A stretch of DNA of 64,000 nucleotides. It comes from Cohnella thailandensis (GTDB lineage: Bacteria; Bacillota; Bacilli; Paenibacillales; Paenibacillaceae). Made by a program: the position numbers and the translations under genes. This document shows, piece after piece, positions 8,321-16,951 of this stretch. How positions within the stretch are numbered: position 1 is the first letter of the stretch; each line of letters opens with the position of its first letter. The notes under the pieces were generated by a model. That model saw only the letters and a program-made list of their open reading frames with translations. It did no database searches and was not told the origin of the DNA. The stretch spans positions 387,702-451,701 of the forward strand of contig NZ_JACJVQ010000005.1 in the NCBI RefSeq assembly GCF_014212135.1, given 5' to 3'.

Positions 8321-9646
8321 ATGGCGAGAAAAAAACTGAAGTTCGGAGCTTTGATTCACGGAGTCGGAGGCAACGTTTCGGCGTGGAGACATCCGGAGGT
8401 GCCGACGGACGCGAGCGTCAATTTCGACTTCTACAAGAGTCAAGCCCGGAAGGCGGAAGAGGGCAAGTTCGATCTCGTGTTCATCGCGGACGGCTTGTAC
8501 ATCAACGAGAAGTCGATCCCCCACTTCCTGAACCGCTTCGAGCCGCTGACGATTCTGTCGGCGCTTGCGGCCGCCACCTCGAAGATCGGCGTCGTCGGCA
8601 CGCTGTCCACATCCTACAGCGAGCCGTTCACGGTTGCCCGCCAGTTCGGCTCGCTCGATCATATCAGCGGGGGCCGCGCCGGCTGGAACGTCGTCACTTC
8701 CCCTCTGGAGGGCTCGGCGCTGAACTACGGCCGGGCGAATCACCCGACGCACGACGAACGCTACGAGATCGCCGAGGAGTTTCTTAAGGTGGCCCGCGGC
8801 CTATGGGACTCGTGGGAGGACGACGCCTTCGTGCGGGATAAGGAAAGCGGCGTCTTTTTCGACCCGTCGAAGCTGCATACGCTGAATCACAAGGGCAAGC
8901 ACTTCTCCGTTCAGGGCCCGCTTAATATCGCTCGATCCAAGCAAGGCCACCCGGTTATCTTCCAGGCCGGCTCGTCGGAGAGCGGCCGCAATCTCGCCGC
9001 GAAGGAAGCGGACGCCGTGTTCACCGGGCCCGAAACGCTGGAAGAAGCGAAGGCATTCTACCGGGACGTGAAGCGCCGGGCCGCGCTCGAGGGCCGCTCC
9101 CCGGACGATATCGTCATTCTGCCCGGCATCGGCCCGATCATCGGCCGAACCGAGGAGGAGGCCGAGCGTAAGTACCAAGAGATCGCGAGCCTTGTCTCGA
9201 TAGAGAACGCGCTGAACTACCTCGGACGGTTCTTCGATCACTTCGACTTCTCGCGATACCCTCTGGATGAGCCGTTCCCGGATATCGGGGATCTCGGCAG
9301 CAACAGCTTCCGCAGCGGAACGGACAAGATCAAGAAGCAAGCCAAGGAAAAGGGGCTTACGCTTCGCCAGGTAGCGCTTCAGAGCGCGACGCCGAGAGGA
9401 GAGTTCTTCGGGACGCCGGAGCAGATCGCGGACCGGATTCAGCTCTGGCACGAGGAAAGCGCGGCGGACGGCTTCATCATTCATTCGAACGTTCCGAGCG
9501 GGCTTAGCGATTTCGTCGAGCTTGTCGTGCCGATCCTTCAGGAGCGGGGAATCTACCGTACGGAGTACGAAGCCGACACGCTGCGAGGCAACCTGGGCCT
9601 CCCGATCCCGGAGAACCGCTATACGCTGGAGAAGGTTCGCAGCTGA
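8321..9646 (+). CDS. NtaA/SnaA/DszA family flavin-dependent monooxygenase (CmoJ-like)
   Basis: A 441-residue protein of the nitrilotriacetate monooxygenase type. Typical segments are [46 protein letters not shown] and [15 protein letters not shown]. It uses reduced FMN and oxygen, and members such as CmoJ (YtnJ), DszA and DmoA cleave C-S bonds in organosulfur compounds. ATG follows AAAAGGAGG. It is the last gene of the cluster and is followed by a terminator. It is distinct in family from the MsnO8-type monooxygenase upstream, so two oxidation steps or two substrates are likely. No CmoI-type thioredoxin-like gene or riboflavin kinase is present. Confidence 0.88.
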   Translation: MARKKLKFGALIHGVGGNVSAWRHPEVPTDASVNFDFYKSQARKAEEGKFDLVFIADGLYINEKSIPHFLNRFEPLTILSALAAATSKIGVVGTLSTSYSEPFTVARQFGSLDHISGGRAGWNVVTSPLEGSALNYGRANHPTHDERYEIAEEFLKVARGLWDSWEDDAFVRDKESGVFFDPSKLHTLNHKGKHFSVQGPLNIARSKQGHPVIFQAGSSESGRNLAAKEADAVFTGPETLEEAKAFYRDVKRRAALEGRSPDDIVILPGIGPIIGRTEEEAERKYQEIASLVSIENALNYLGRFFDHFDFSRYPLDEPFPDIGDLGSNSFRSGTDKIKKQAKEKGLTLRQVALQSATPRGEFFGTPEQIADRIQLWHEESAADGFIIHSNVPSGLSDFVELVVPILQERGIYRTEYEADTLRGNLGLPIPENRYTLEKVRS

Positions 9647-9658
9647 CGCTCGCGCCTC

Positions 9659-9707
9659 AAGCCGTCGCTTTTCCTCGAAGGTCGGGGAACGGGCCCGGCT
9701 TTTTTTT
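9659..9707 (+). terminator. Probable terminator of sulfur cluster
   Basis: AAGCCG (9659-9664) can pair with CGGCTT (9696-9701) around an internal GC-rich segment, and the right arm runs into eight T. It ends the long operon before the cupin gene. Confidence 0.6.
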
Positions 9708-9784
9708 CGTCCAATTCGGATCATTCGGCGTAAAATCAGTATAATAGATAGCGATAAATAGAGAGATCCAAAGGAGAGAAACGC

Positions 9785-10246
9785 ATGCCAAGCCAAACGT
9801 TGTCGCCTCTGGTCGAGGCGCTTGATCTGCAGCCGCACGTGGAGGGCGGATGGTTCCGCGAAATGTGGAAGTCGTCGTTCGAGATTCCCCGCGAGGTGCT
9901 CGGCGCAGCCTATTCCGGGGCGCGGGCGTCGGCAAGCTCGGTTTACTTCCTGCTCCATCCGGGCGAGGTGTCGGCATGGCACAAGGTGCTGTCGGACGAG
10001 CTGTGGCTGTACCATTCCGGAGGTCCGCTTCTGCTGACATTGGGCGGCAAAGGCGACGAGCCGGAGAAGGGAGAGACGTTCGTGCTGGGCATGGATCTGG
10101 AGAAGGGACAGCGTCCGCAGGCGCTCGTTCCCGCTGGAGCCTGGCAGACGGCGACCCCGCTCGGGGACGAGCCGGTGTTCGTCACTTGCATCGTGGCCCC
10201 GGCGTTCCACTATGATGATTTTACGCTGATCGATTCCCGAGAGTAG
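9785..10246 (+). CDS. Cupin domain protein, DUF985 family
   Basis: A 153-residue single cupin of the DUF985 (YML079-like) type. Diagnostic stretches are LQPHVEGGWFREMW, SSVYFLLHPGEVSAWHKV, ELWLYHSGGPL and VPAGAWQTA near the C-terminus. ATG has AAAGGAGAG upstream. The family is a six-strand jelly-roll of unsettled biochemical function, so no reaction is assigned. A TATAAT at about 9740 may be the -10 of its promoter. It is followed by a gene scrap and a strong terminator. Confidence 0.85.
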   Translation: MPSQTLSPLVEALDLQPHVEGGWFREMWKSSFEIPREVLGAAYSGARASASSVYFLLHPGEVSAWHKVLSDELWLYHSGGPLLLTLGGKGDEPEKGETFVLGMDLEKGQRPQALVPAGAWQTATPLGDEPVFVTCIVAPAFHYDDFTLIDSRE

Positions 10247-10416
10247 GCCACGGATCTACCTCCGAAGAGGTCGCAGCCATTCTCGGCGAACCGAATATCA
10301 AGACGGATTCCTACTGGGGATATCGGGTCGGCGATTACGTGAAATTCCATCTCTACTTCGAGCAAAACGGCGAGTTATCCCACGTAAGGTATATGGCTTT
10401 ATCTATGCCGTTGTAA
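10246..10416 (+). pseudogene. Gene remnant, 56 codons without start
   Basis: From 10246 a clean reading frame runs to TAA at 10414-10416 and reads as protein: STSEEVAAILGEPN, then YWGYRVGDYVKFHLYF and LSHVRYMALSMPL. The frame has stops just upstream (10213-10218) and no start codon before this stretch, and no ribosome site. The SEEVAAILGEP pattern recalls small lipoprotein or SmpA-like domains but is too short to assign. It is probably the 3' end of a deleted gene. Confidence 0.55.
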
Positions 10417-10439
10417 GGCTGGGTAGCGACAGGCTGACA

Positions 10440-10472
10440 GGCTCCTCCCGATAGCGGGAGGGGCCTTTATTC
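10440..10472 (+). terminator. Rho-independent terminator
   Basis: GGCTCCTCCCG pairs with CGGGAGGGGCC around a short ATAG loop and is followed by TTTATT. It closes the cupin/remnant unit before the two-component operon. Confidence 0.75.
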
Positions 10473-10586
10473 GTTTGCGCGCACAACGGAAGGTCGAATC
10501 CGGAAGAAAAATGTCGAAGACAACCCCCGCGAAATATGGTTATAATGTCTATCAACGAACGAACAGCCGGTAGAGGGGGGCTTGCG

Positions 10587-12353
10587 ATGAAGGAGAAGCT
10601 GCTGAAGCTGGTCATGGACCGGAAGTTCTTCACGAAGATATTCGTCTCGATCGCGATCGTCTCCTTCATCGGCGTGTTCAGCATCGCCTTCGTCTACCAG
10701 CAATACTTCCGCAAGGTGCTGACGGACAACGAGATTTACCGGGTCCAGCGCTCGATCGACCAAGCGGCGCTTAACCTGGACAACCAGATGTACCGGATCG
10801 TCAGCAACGTCCATTATTTCTTCGAGTATTCGGGGAACGAGAGCCGCTTCATGAAGCTAAGGACGGGCGATTCCGCGGAGGCGGCCGACGACCGAAGCTG
10901 GGCGGAGAACACGCTGGGAGCGTACCGCATGCAGTATTCGAGCGAATTGGAATCCGCTTTCTTCCTGCTGCGGGACCGTCGCGCCGGAGGGGCCGAGACG
11001 CTGTTCTACGACCCGGAGCTCGATCCGGTGCCGGACATGGATTATCGCGAGATGAGCTGGTATAAAGACTTCCTCTCCGGAAGCGTCAACTTCTGGTCGC
11101 AGCCGACCCAAGAGCTGTTGTTCTATCAAGACCGCTCGATGACGACGATCTACCTGACGATGGCCCGTTACGACGCCGAAGGGAAGGACGGAATCCTCGT
11201 CATTCGGCTGAACGGCAAAATGTTCAACGATGCCTTCCGGTTATTGGTGACCCGGGATTTGAACATCGAGCTGCTGAACGCGTCCGGTCAGATCGTTTAT
11301 TCCTCGCTGGCTCCGGCCGAGCTTTACGATTCGCGGGACGACATCCGCATGGATTCCACCCTTAGCCAGAGCGGCTTCCGGATCCAGGCCCATATCAAGA
11401 AGTCGTACATCGAGGAGACGGTCAGCAAAATCAGGATCATTCAGCCGTTCATCCTCGTGCTGGTCGTGCTCATGACGCTGTTTATCTCGGTCATCCTCTC
11501 CTTGTCCCTCGTCCGGCCGATCAAGAAGCTGCTCAGGCTCATGAAGCAAGCGGAGCTCGGCGACCTGGACGTTCGCTTTAACGGCAAATACGCCGACGAG
11601 GTGGGCGTTCTCGGCAACGGCTTCAACCGCATGCTCGCCACGATGACCGATTCCATCGAGAAGGCGCACCGGGCGGAGATGGACAAGCTGAGCGCGGAGG
11701 TCAAGCAGAGAGACGCGACCTTGCATGCGATGCAGAACCAGATCAATCCTCATTTTCTGTACAACACGCTCGAGGTGATCAACTGCCAGGCGATCCTGAA
11801 CGAGGTTCCGAGCGTCAGCCGCATGAGCAAGGCGCTCGCCGACTTCTTCCGCTACTCCGTCGACGACCCGATGGCGGAGGTCGAGCTTAAGGTGGAGGCG
11901 GCGCACGTGGCGACGTACCTGGATATCCAGCACGAACGCTACCCGGATATCGAGATCGACATGGACGGAGTGAGCGAGTTCGGGGAATACCCGATCCTGA
12001 AGCTGACGCTTCAGCCCGTCGTCGAGAACGCGTTCAAATACGCGTTCCAGGGAAGCCGCGATTATTACCTTCGGATTTACGCGGAGGACGTGGACGACGA
12101 CTCTTATGCCCTTTTCGTGGAAGATAACGGGGAAGGGATGGAAGAGGAGAGAATCGAGGAGATCAATCGCCGGTTTGAGTCGCCGCCCGGGGATTCGCGC
12201 GCCGGCATCGGACTCGCGAACGTCCATAGCCGGCTCCGCTTGAAGTACGGAGGAGCCTACGGTTTGTCGATGCAGGAATCGATGTCGGGCGGTATCCTCG
12301 TTCGGATTTTGCTGCCCAAGGGGAGGGAGAACGTTGAGAATTCTGATCGTTGA
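10587..12353 (+). CDS. YesM-type sensor histidine kinase
   Basis: A 588-residue membrane kinase. A transmembrane helix lies near residues 15-37 (FVSIAIVSFIGVFSIAFVY), followed by a large extracellular sensor, a second helix near 290-310 and a HAMP segment. The His_kinase (PF06580) box QINPHFLYNTLEVI holds the phosphorylated His at about residue 388. The ATPase domain has a VVENAFKYAF N-box, DNGEGM and GIGLANVHSRL. ATG at 10587 follows GAGGGGGG. It overlaps the response regulator by 20 bp and is transcribed toward a sugar importer, which by analogy with YesMN systems it probably controls. The signal is probably a carbohydrate. Confidence 0.9.
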   Translation: MKEKLLKLVMDRKFFTKIFVSIAIVSFIGVFSIAFVYQQYFRKVLTDNEIYRVQRSIDQAALNLDNQMYRIVSNVHYFFEYSGNESRFMKLRTGDSAEAADDRSWAENTLGAYRMQYSSELESAFFLLRDRRAGGAETLFYDPELDPVPDMDYREMSWYKDFLSGSVNFWSQPTQELLFYQDRSMTTIYLTMARYDAEGKDGILVIRLNGKMFNDAFRLLVTRDLNIELLNASGQIVYSSLAPAELYDSRDDIRMDSTLSQSGFRIQAHIKKSYIEETVSKIRIIQPFILVLVVLMTLFISVILSLSLVRPIKKLLRLMKQAELGDLDVRFNGKYADEVGVLGNGFNRMLATMTDSIEKAHRAEMDKLSAEVKQRDATLHAMQNQINPHFLYNTLEVINCQAILNEVPSVSRMSKALADFFRYSVDDPMAEVELKVEAAHVATYLDIQHERYPDIEIDMDGVSEFGEYPILKLTLQPVVENAFKYAFQGSRDYYLRIYAEDVDDDSYALFVEDNGEGMEEERIEEINRRFESPPGDSRAGIGLANVHSRLRLKYGGAYGLSMQESMSGGILVRILLPKGRENVENSDR

Positions 12354-13377
12354 AGACGAAGCCGTCATCCGCAAAGGAATCATCAAGCTGCTCGAGAACA
12401 GCCATATCGCGATATCGGCCGTCGAGGAAGCGAGGAACGGCGAGGAGGCGCTGGAAGCCGTCGCGCGAGCGAAGCCCGACCTGATCATTACGGATATCCA
12501 AATGGCGGTGATGGACGGCCTCGACCTGATCGAGAATATTCGGCGCTCCTATGCCGAGATCGAGCTCATCGTTCTGACCGGCCACGCGGATTTTCACTAT
12601 ATCCAGAGGGCGCTGCGCAACCAGGTGGCCGACTACCTGCTTAAGCCGATCACGCAGGAAGGGCTGAACGAGGTGCTCTCCAAGACGCTGCTGAAGGACC
12701 CGGCCAAGTGGACGTCCCGGATGGACGACGACACGATAAGGGAGATGTCGGGCGCGACGAGCGGGCTGGCGAAGGACGTGCTGGCGGAAAATCGGGCCGA
12801 GATGCGCGAAAGGCTCGATCGGTGGTTCGCCTTCTGCCGGGGGAAAGGATATTCCTGGACGGAGCTCAAGCGGATCATGGGACACTTCGAGCTGCTGTTC
12901 CGATCCGAGCTGTACCTCGTGCTGAAGGAATATCCGCAGGATTCTTCCCCGGAGCGCCGCCGCTTGGCCGCATCCGCTCATGAGCTGCAGGCCGGCTGGG
13001 AACAATATTTGGAACGGTTGATCGCGTATGTCGCGGATCGAAGATCGCCGAGGAACAAGAGGGTCGTGGACGACGCCATTCGGCACATGGAAGCGCGCTA
13101 CGGGGACAAGGAGCTGAACCTGCAGGCGCTCGCGGACCGTTCCGGCGTCAGCCCGGCCTATATGAGCAAGATGTTCCGCGAGGTCATGGGAAGGCCCATT
13201 ACCCAGTACCTGAACGAGCTGCGGCTGGAGAAGGCGCGGCTGATGCTTCTGGAGCAGCCGGAAGTCAAGATATCGGCGGTCGCCGAGGAGTGCGGCTTTA
13301 ACGATTACCCGTACTTCTCCAAGGTGTTCAAGAAGCATTACGGCATCTCTCCGCTGGAATACAAAGAGAAAAGTTGA
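12334..13377 (+). CDS. AraC-type response regulator (YesN-like)
   Basis: A 347-residue regulator. The receiver domain (1-120) begins LRILIVEDEAV and has Asp54 in IITDIQMAVMDG as phosphoacceptor plus a Lys in YLLKP. A linker of about 120 residues is followed by an AraC DNA-binding domain (about 245-345) with LADRSGVSPAYMSKMFREVM and FNDYPYFSKVFKKHYG. The start is TTG, with GGGGAGGGAG at good distance, and lies inside the end of the kinase gene. It is the output partner of that kinase, with the sugar importer genes immediately downstream as the probable target. Confidence 0.92.
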   Translation: MRILIVEDEAVIRKGIIKLLENSHIAISAVEEARNGEEALEAVARAKPDLIITDIQMAVMDGLDLIENIRRSYAEIELIVLTGHADFHYIQRALRNQVADYLLKPITQEGLNEVLSKTLLKDPAKWTSRMDDDTIREMSGATSGLAKDVLAENRAEMRERLDRWFAFCRGKGYSWTELKRIMGHFELLFRSELYLVLKEYPQDSSPERRRLAASAHELQAGWEQYLERLIAYVADRRSPRNKRVVDDAIRHMEARYGDKELNLQALADRSGVSPAYMSKMFREVMGRPITQYLNELRLEKARLMLLEQPEVKISAVAEECGFNDYPYFSKVFKKHYGISPLEYKEKS

Positions 13378-13411
13378 AGCGCATTGCCTCTGCAAACGCA
13401 TACTTGCATGT

Positions 13412-13443
13412 AACAAATCTTGACGTCAAGGTTTGTTTTTTTT
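13412..13443 (+). terminator. Rho-independent terminator after response regulator
   Basis: AACAAA and TTTGTT flank an inner CTTGACGTCAAG palindrome, giving a near-perfect stem followed by a T tract. It separates the two-component operon from the transporter operon. Confidence 0.75.
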
Positions 13444-13506
13444 GTCCGATAGGACGTATTTGGCCGTATTTAGTTGCGAAAAGACAAGTCCCGGTGTCAG
13501 AGTACA

Positions 13507-13535
13507 TTGTTGAAAGCCTTTCCAACCGCTAGAAT
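13507..13535 (+). promoter_or_regulatory. Putative promoter of sugar importer operon
   Basis: TTGTTG (13507-13512) and TAGAAT (13530-13535) have a 17-nt spacer. The following leader is about 80 nt. The region upstream (13444-13506) is the likely binding site for the AraC-type response regulator, but no repeat was recognised in it. Confidence 0.45.
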
Positions 13536-13623
13536 TTGTCTTGTGCCTCGGCTTACATGTCAGGTTTCGAGCGAATTCGGGGGCAGAAGGCAACACGATT
13601 TTCCAGAGAAGGGGAGAACGACA

Positions 13624-15033
13624 TTGGCTAAGAAAATCATGCAAATCGCAGTCGCATCCGTCTTGACCGCCTCTTTGGCAGCTTGTTCGAACGGAGGGAG
13701 CAACGAGACTCCCGCCGCAAGCGAGAGCCCGAGCGCATCGGGAACGGCTTCGGCATCCGGAGCGGGAGCGGGCTCGGTCGCCACGCTTGCCGAGTGGGGC
13801 CAGACGATCAAGGGCAAGTACGACGGAACCGAGATCAACCTCGCGTTCGCGAGCCATCCTTCGACGGACTCCTTCCAGAAAATGACGAAGGAATTCGAGG
13901 AGTTGACCGGCATCCACGTGAAGTGGGAGGTCATGGAAGAAGGCTACCTGAAGAACAAGCAGCTGCTCGACTTCACGGGCCGCACCGGAACCTACGACGT
14001 GCTGATGGTCGACGGCTTCTGGATGAGCGAATACGGAGCGAAGAAGATCGTCGAGCCGCTCGACGACCTGATCGCGGACAAGACGCTGACGCCGGAATGG
14101 TTCGACTACGAGGACATCGTTCCCGCTTACCGCAACGGCATCAGCAAGTACGAAGGCGTGACCTACGGCATTCCGACGGCCGGCGAAACCCGGTTCATCG
14201 CTTACCGCAAGGATCTGTTCGAGAAGTACGGCAAGGAGCCGCCTAAGACGATGGACGAGTTCCTCGAGCTCGCGAAGTTCTTCAACGGCAAGGAAGACGG
14301 CCTGTACGGCGTGTCGATGCGGGCCCAACGCGGCACGCACGCGGCTTCCGGCCTGCTGAGCATCCTGTACAACTTCGGCGGCGGCTTCATCGACCAGAAG
14401 ACGGGCAAGGCGACGATGACCGATCCGAAGACGATCGAGGCGATGCAGTTCTACGTCGACCTGCTCAAGAACGCTCCGAAGGACGTCAGCTCTTACACGC
14501 ACGAAGAAGCCCTGTCCGCGTTCACGACCGGCAAAGCCGCGATGTGGCTGGACGCGACGGCGCTCGCGAACCGCATTCTCGATCCAAGCGGCTCCCAGGT
14601 CGCGGACAAGGTCGCCTTCGTGCCGACGCCGGAAGGCCCGGCGGGACGCGCAAGCGCGCTGGCCGGCTGGAACATGTCGATCTCCTCTCTCTCCAAGAAA
14701 CAAGAAGCCGCATGGGCCTTCATCGTCTACATGAACAGCAAGGAGAAGGCGAAGGAATACGTGCAAGGCGGCGGCGTGCCCGTCCGGACGTCCGTCTACC
14801 AGGACGCCGAGCTCGCGGCGGCGAACATCTCTTACCCGGTGCAGCTCGAAGCGCTTAACGACGCGAACGTTCTCGTCGAGCAAGGAATCTCCTGGATTCC
14901 GCCGAGCCCGAAGCTCGGCCAAATTCTCGACCGCGTCGGCTACTACGTCAGCGCCGCGATGTTCGACCAGATGAGCGTTCAGGAAGCGGCCGAGAAGGCG
15001 CAGAAGGAAGTCGCGGATATCACCGGAGAGTAA
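13624..15033 (+). CDS. Sugar ABC transporter substrate-binding lipoprotein (SBP family 1)
   Basis: A 469-residue lipoprotein. The signal peptide ends in lipobox LAAC with Cys21, followed by a Ser/Ala/Gly-rich tether. The mature part is a family 1 carbohydrate-binding protein: NLAFASHPSTDSFQKMTKEF at the start, a YDVLMVDGFWMSEYG strand, and YGIPTAGETRFIAYRKDLFEKYG in the hinge region. The start is TTG at 13624, supported by AGAAGGGGAG upstream; an ATG start 50 codons earlier would put a non-signal leader in front of the signal peptide. Two permeases follow but no ATPase, so a shared MsmX/MsmK-type ATPase encoded elsewhere is likely. Confidence 0.9.
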   Translation: MAKKIMQIAVASVLTASLAACSNGGSNETPAASESPSASGTASASGAGAGSVATLAEWGQTIKGKYDGTEINLAFASHPSTDSFQKMTKEFEELTGIHVKWEVMEEGYLKNKQLLDFTGRTGTYDVLMVDGFWMSEYGAKKIVEPLDDLIADKTLTPEWFDYEDIVPAYRNGISKYEGVTYGIPTAGETRFIAYRKDLFEKYGKEPPKTMDEFLELAKFFNGKEDGLYGVSMRAQRGTHAASGLLSILYNFGGGFIDQKTGKATMTDPKTIEAMQFYVDLLKNAPKDVSSYTHEEALSAFTTGKAAMWLDATALANRILDPSGSQVADKVAFVPTPEGPAGRASALAGWNMSISSLSKKQEAAWAFIVYMNSKEKAKEYVQGGGVPVRTSVYQDAELAAANISYPVQLEALNDANVLVEQGISWIPPSPKLGQILDRVGYYVSAAMFDQMSVQEAAEKAQKEVADITGE

Positions 15034-15047
15034 CGCGCCAAGAACAG

Positions 15048-15095
15048 AGACGACATCGAAAACGACACCATGAACGACATCGAGAACGACACCAA
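15048..15095 (+). repeat. Two-copy 24-bp direct repeat
   Basis: Two adjacent copies differing at a few positions, each with the core ACGACATCGA then AACGACACCA, lie just after the binding-protein stop. There is no sign that they are coding. Confidence 0.6.
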
Positions 15096-15140
15096 GTCAT
15101 GCATCTAGACTAGCGACTGGACAAGCAACAGCTTAACCGC

Positions 15141-15165
15141 CCGGACGGCTCGCGGAGCCGTTCGG
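15141..15165 (+). other. Intercistronic hairpin between binding protein and permease genes
   Basis: CCGGACGGCTC pairs with GAGCCGTTCGG over 11 bp with a GCG loop. No T tract follows and the permease genes lie 30 nt downstream. The hairpin probably stabilises the binding-protein mRNA or partly limits readthrough, a usual way to make more binding protein than permease. Confidence 0.55.
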
Positions 15166-15194
15166 ACGGGCTCCGGAAAGGAGAGAAACCACCT

Positions 15195-16079
15195 ATGCTT
15201 CGCCGTTATTTCCACAATCGGCCGCATCTCGTTTACATCGGTCCGGCCCTTCTCATTCTCGGAATCCTGACGTTCGTTCCTACGATTTTTCTATACGGAC
15301 TAAGCTTGACCAACTATGAGCTCGGTTACCCGGACTTCAAATTCGTCGGGATCGACAACTTCGTCCGCCTATTCTCCGGGCAAGACGCGGAGTTCTGGTA
15401 TTCCGTGCGCATAAGCCTTGGGTTCATGATCATCGTCACGGTCATCGAGCTGCTGCTCGGCTTCGGGCTCGCGGTTCTGCTCGACAGGGAATTCAAGCTC
15501 AAGCCGCTGGCGTTCGCCTGCCTGATCGTGCCGATCGCCATGACCCCAAGCATCACGGGCCAAATCTGGAAGCTGATGCTGAACGCGGAGAACGGCGTCG
15601 TCAACTACCTGCTGGGCTTCGTCGGGGGCAAAGTCATCTGGCTGTCCGCCGAGAACGCTTTTCTCTCGACCGTGCTCGTAGACGTCTGGCAGAACACTCC
15701 GTTCGTCGCCCTCATCATCTACGCGGGCATGCGCTCGCTTCCGTCCGAGCCTTACGAGGCGGCGGCCATCGACGGCGCGAACCGGACTCAGATTTTCCGT
15801 TATATCACGCTGCCCTTGCTGCTTCCGATGATTCTGCTCGCCGTTGTCTTCCGTGCGATCGATTCGCTTAAGACGTTCGACATTCCGTACTCGCTCACCC
15901 AAGGCGGGCCGGGAAGCTCCACGGAATTCCTGAGCATGCACGTCTATCGCCTCGGCTTCGCGCAGACCGGCTGGGTCGGCCGTTCGGCCGCCGTCTCGGT
16001 CGTCCTGCTCGTTCTGATCACGGTTATCAGCTGGTTCCTCATTCGAGCCTACCGGAAAGGAGTGGAGAACCGAGGATGA
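15195..16079 (+). CDS. Sugar ABC transporter permease (MalF/UgpA type)
   Basis: A 294-residue protein with six hydrophobic segments. It starts LVYIGPALLILGILTFVPTIFLY, as in MalF-like permeases, and carries the EAA loop YEAAAIDGANRTQIFRYITLPLL. ATG has AAAGGAGAG upstream. The stop overlaps the next start as ATGA. With the second permease it forms the membrane channel for the sugar bound by the lipoprotein upstream. Confidence 0.92.
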   Translation: MLRRYFHNRPHLVYIGPALLILGILTFVPTIFLYGLSLTNYELGYPDFKFVGIDNFVRLFSGQDAEFWYSVRISLGFMIIVTVIELLLGFGLAVLLDREFKLKPLAFACLIVPIAMTPSITGQIWKLMLNAENGVVNYLLGFVGGKVIWLSAENAFLSTVLVDVWQNTPFVALIIYAGMRSLPSEPYEAAAIDGANRTQIFRYITLPLLLPMILLAVVFRAIDSLKTFDIPYSLTQGGPGSSTEFLSMHVYRLGFAQTGWVGRSAAVSVVLLVLITVISWFLIRAYRKGVENRG

Positions 16080-16900
16080 ACGCCTACGGAAGCAAGAAGC
16101 TCGGGATCGGAACCGGTCTCCTGCTGCTGATCGTCTGCATCCTGTGCATCTTCCCGATGTTCTGGATGATTCTCGTAAGCCTTAAGGACAAAGCTCTCAC
16201 GTACGACCCGAGCGTCTGGTTCTTCTCGCCGACGTTCGAGAATTACAAGGCGGTATTCGAGGACCGCAACGCCGTCGACTACCTGAAGAACAGCGCCATC
16301 GTCGTGATTCTGACCACGATCGTGTCGATCTTCATCGGAGGGATGGCCGCTTACGGCTTCGCCAGATTCGAGTTCAAGAAGAAAGAGAATCGCGCCTTCT
16401 GGGTGCTGAGCCTGAGAATGCTGCCGCCGATGGCGTCCGTCATTCCGCTGTTCGTCATGGCGAGCTTGATCGGCGTGCTCGACACGCATATCGTGCTGAT
16501 CGTGGCCTACATGCTGTTCAACATTCCGTTCACGATCTGGATGATGCGAAGCTTCTTCGAGGAAATCCCGGTCGCTCTGGAAGAGGCCGCGTTCGTGGAC
16601 GGAGCGTCGCGGTTCCGGGTGTTCGTTCAGATCATCCTGCCGCTTGCCGTTCCGGGCCTGATCGCCACCGCGATCTTCTGTATCATCAACTCCTGGAACG
16701 AGTTCGTCTTCGCGTTGTTCCTGACGAGCTCCCAGGCGAGCACGCTGCCGACGACCGTGACGCTGTTCCTGTCCGTATCCGGCGTCGCTTGGGGCGAGAT
16801 GTCCTCGATCGGGGTCGTCACCATCCTTCCGGTGCTGATCTTCGCGATGATCGTGCAGAAGTACATGATCCGCGGCCTGACGTTCGGCGGAGTCAAATAA
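16076..16900 (+). CDS. Sugar ABC transporter permease (MalG/UgpE type)
   Basis: A 274-residue partner permease. It has the EAA loop LEEAAFVDGASRFRVFVQIILPLA and ends with GLTFGGVK, the usual MalG-type C-terminus. ATG overlaps the previous stop by 4 bp, indicating coupled translation. A 51-nt gap leads to the dehydrogenase gene without a terminator. Confidence 0.92.
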   Translation: MNAYGSKKLGIGTGLLLLIVCILCIFPMFWMILVSLKDKALTYDPSVWFFSPTFENYKAVFEDRNAVDYLKNSAIVVILTTIVSIFIGGMAAYGFARFEFKKKENRAFWVLSLRMLPPMASVIPLFVMASLIGVLDTHIVLIVAYMLFNIPFTIWMMRSFFEEIPVALEEAAFVDGASRFRVFVQIILPLAVPGLIATAIFCIINSWNEFVFALFLTSSQASTLPTTVTLFLSVSGVAWGEMSSIGVVTILPVLIFAMIVQKYMIRGLTFGGVK

Positions 16901-16951
16901 GCCATTCAATCGAATCGTTCAACTTCACATCATGGAAAGGCGATGGACCAC

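Noticed and set aside
8801-10210. 469-codon minus-strand frame
   Set aside because: Antisense shadow of the NtaA-type monooxygenase and cupin genes, Arg-rich and without family motifs.
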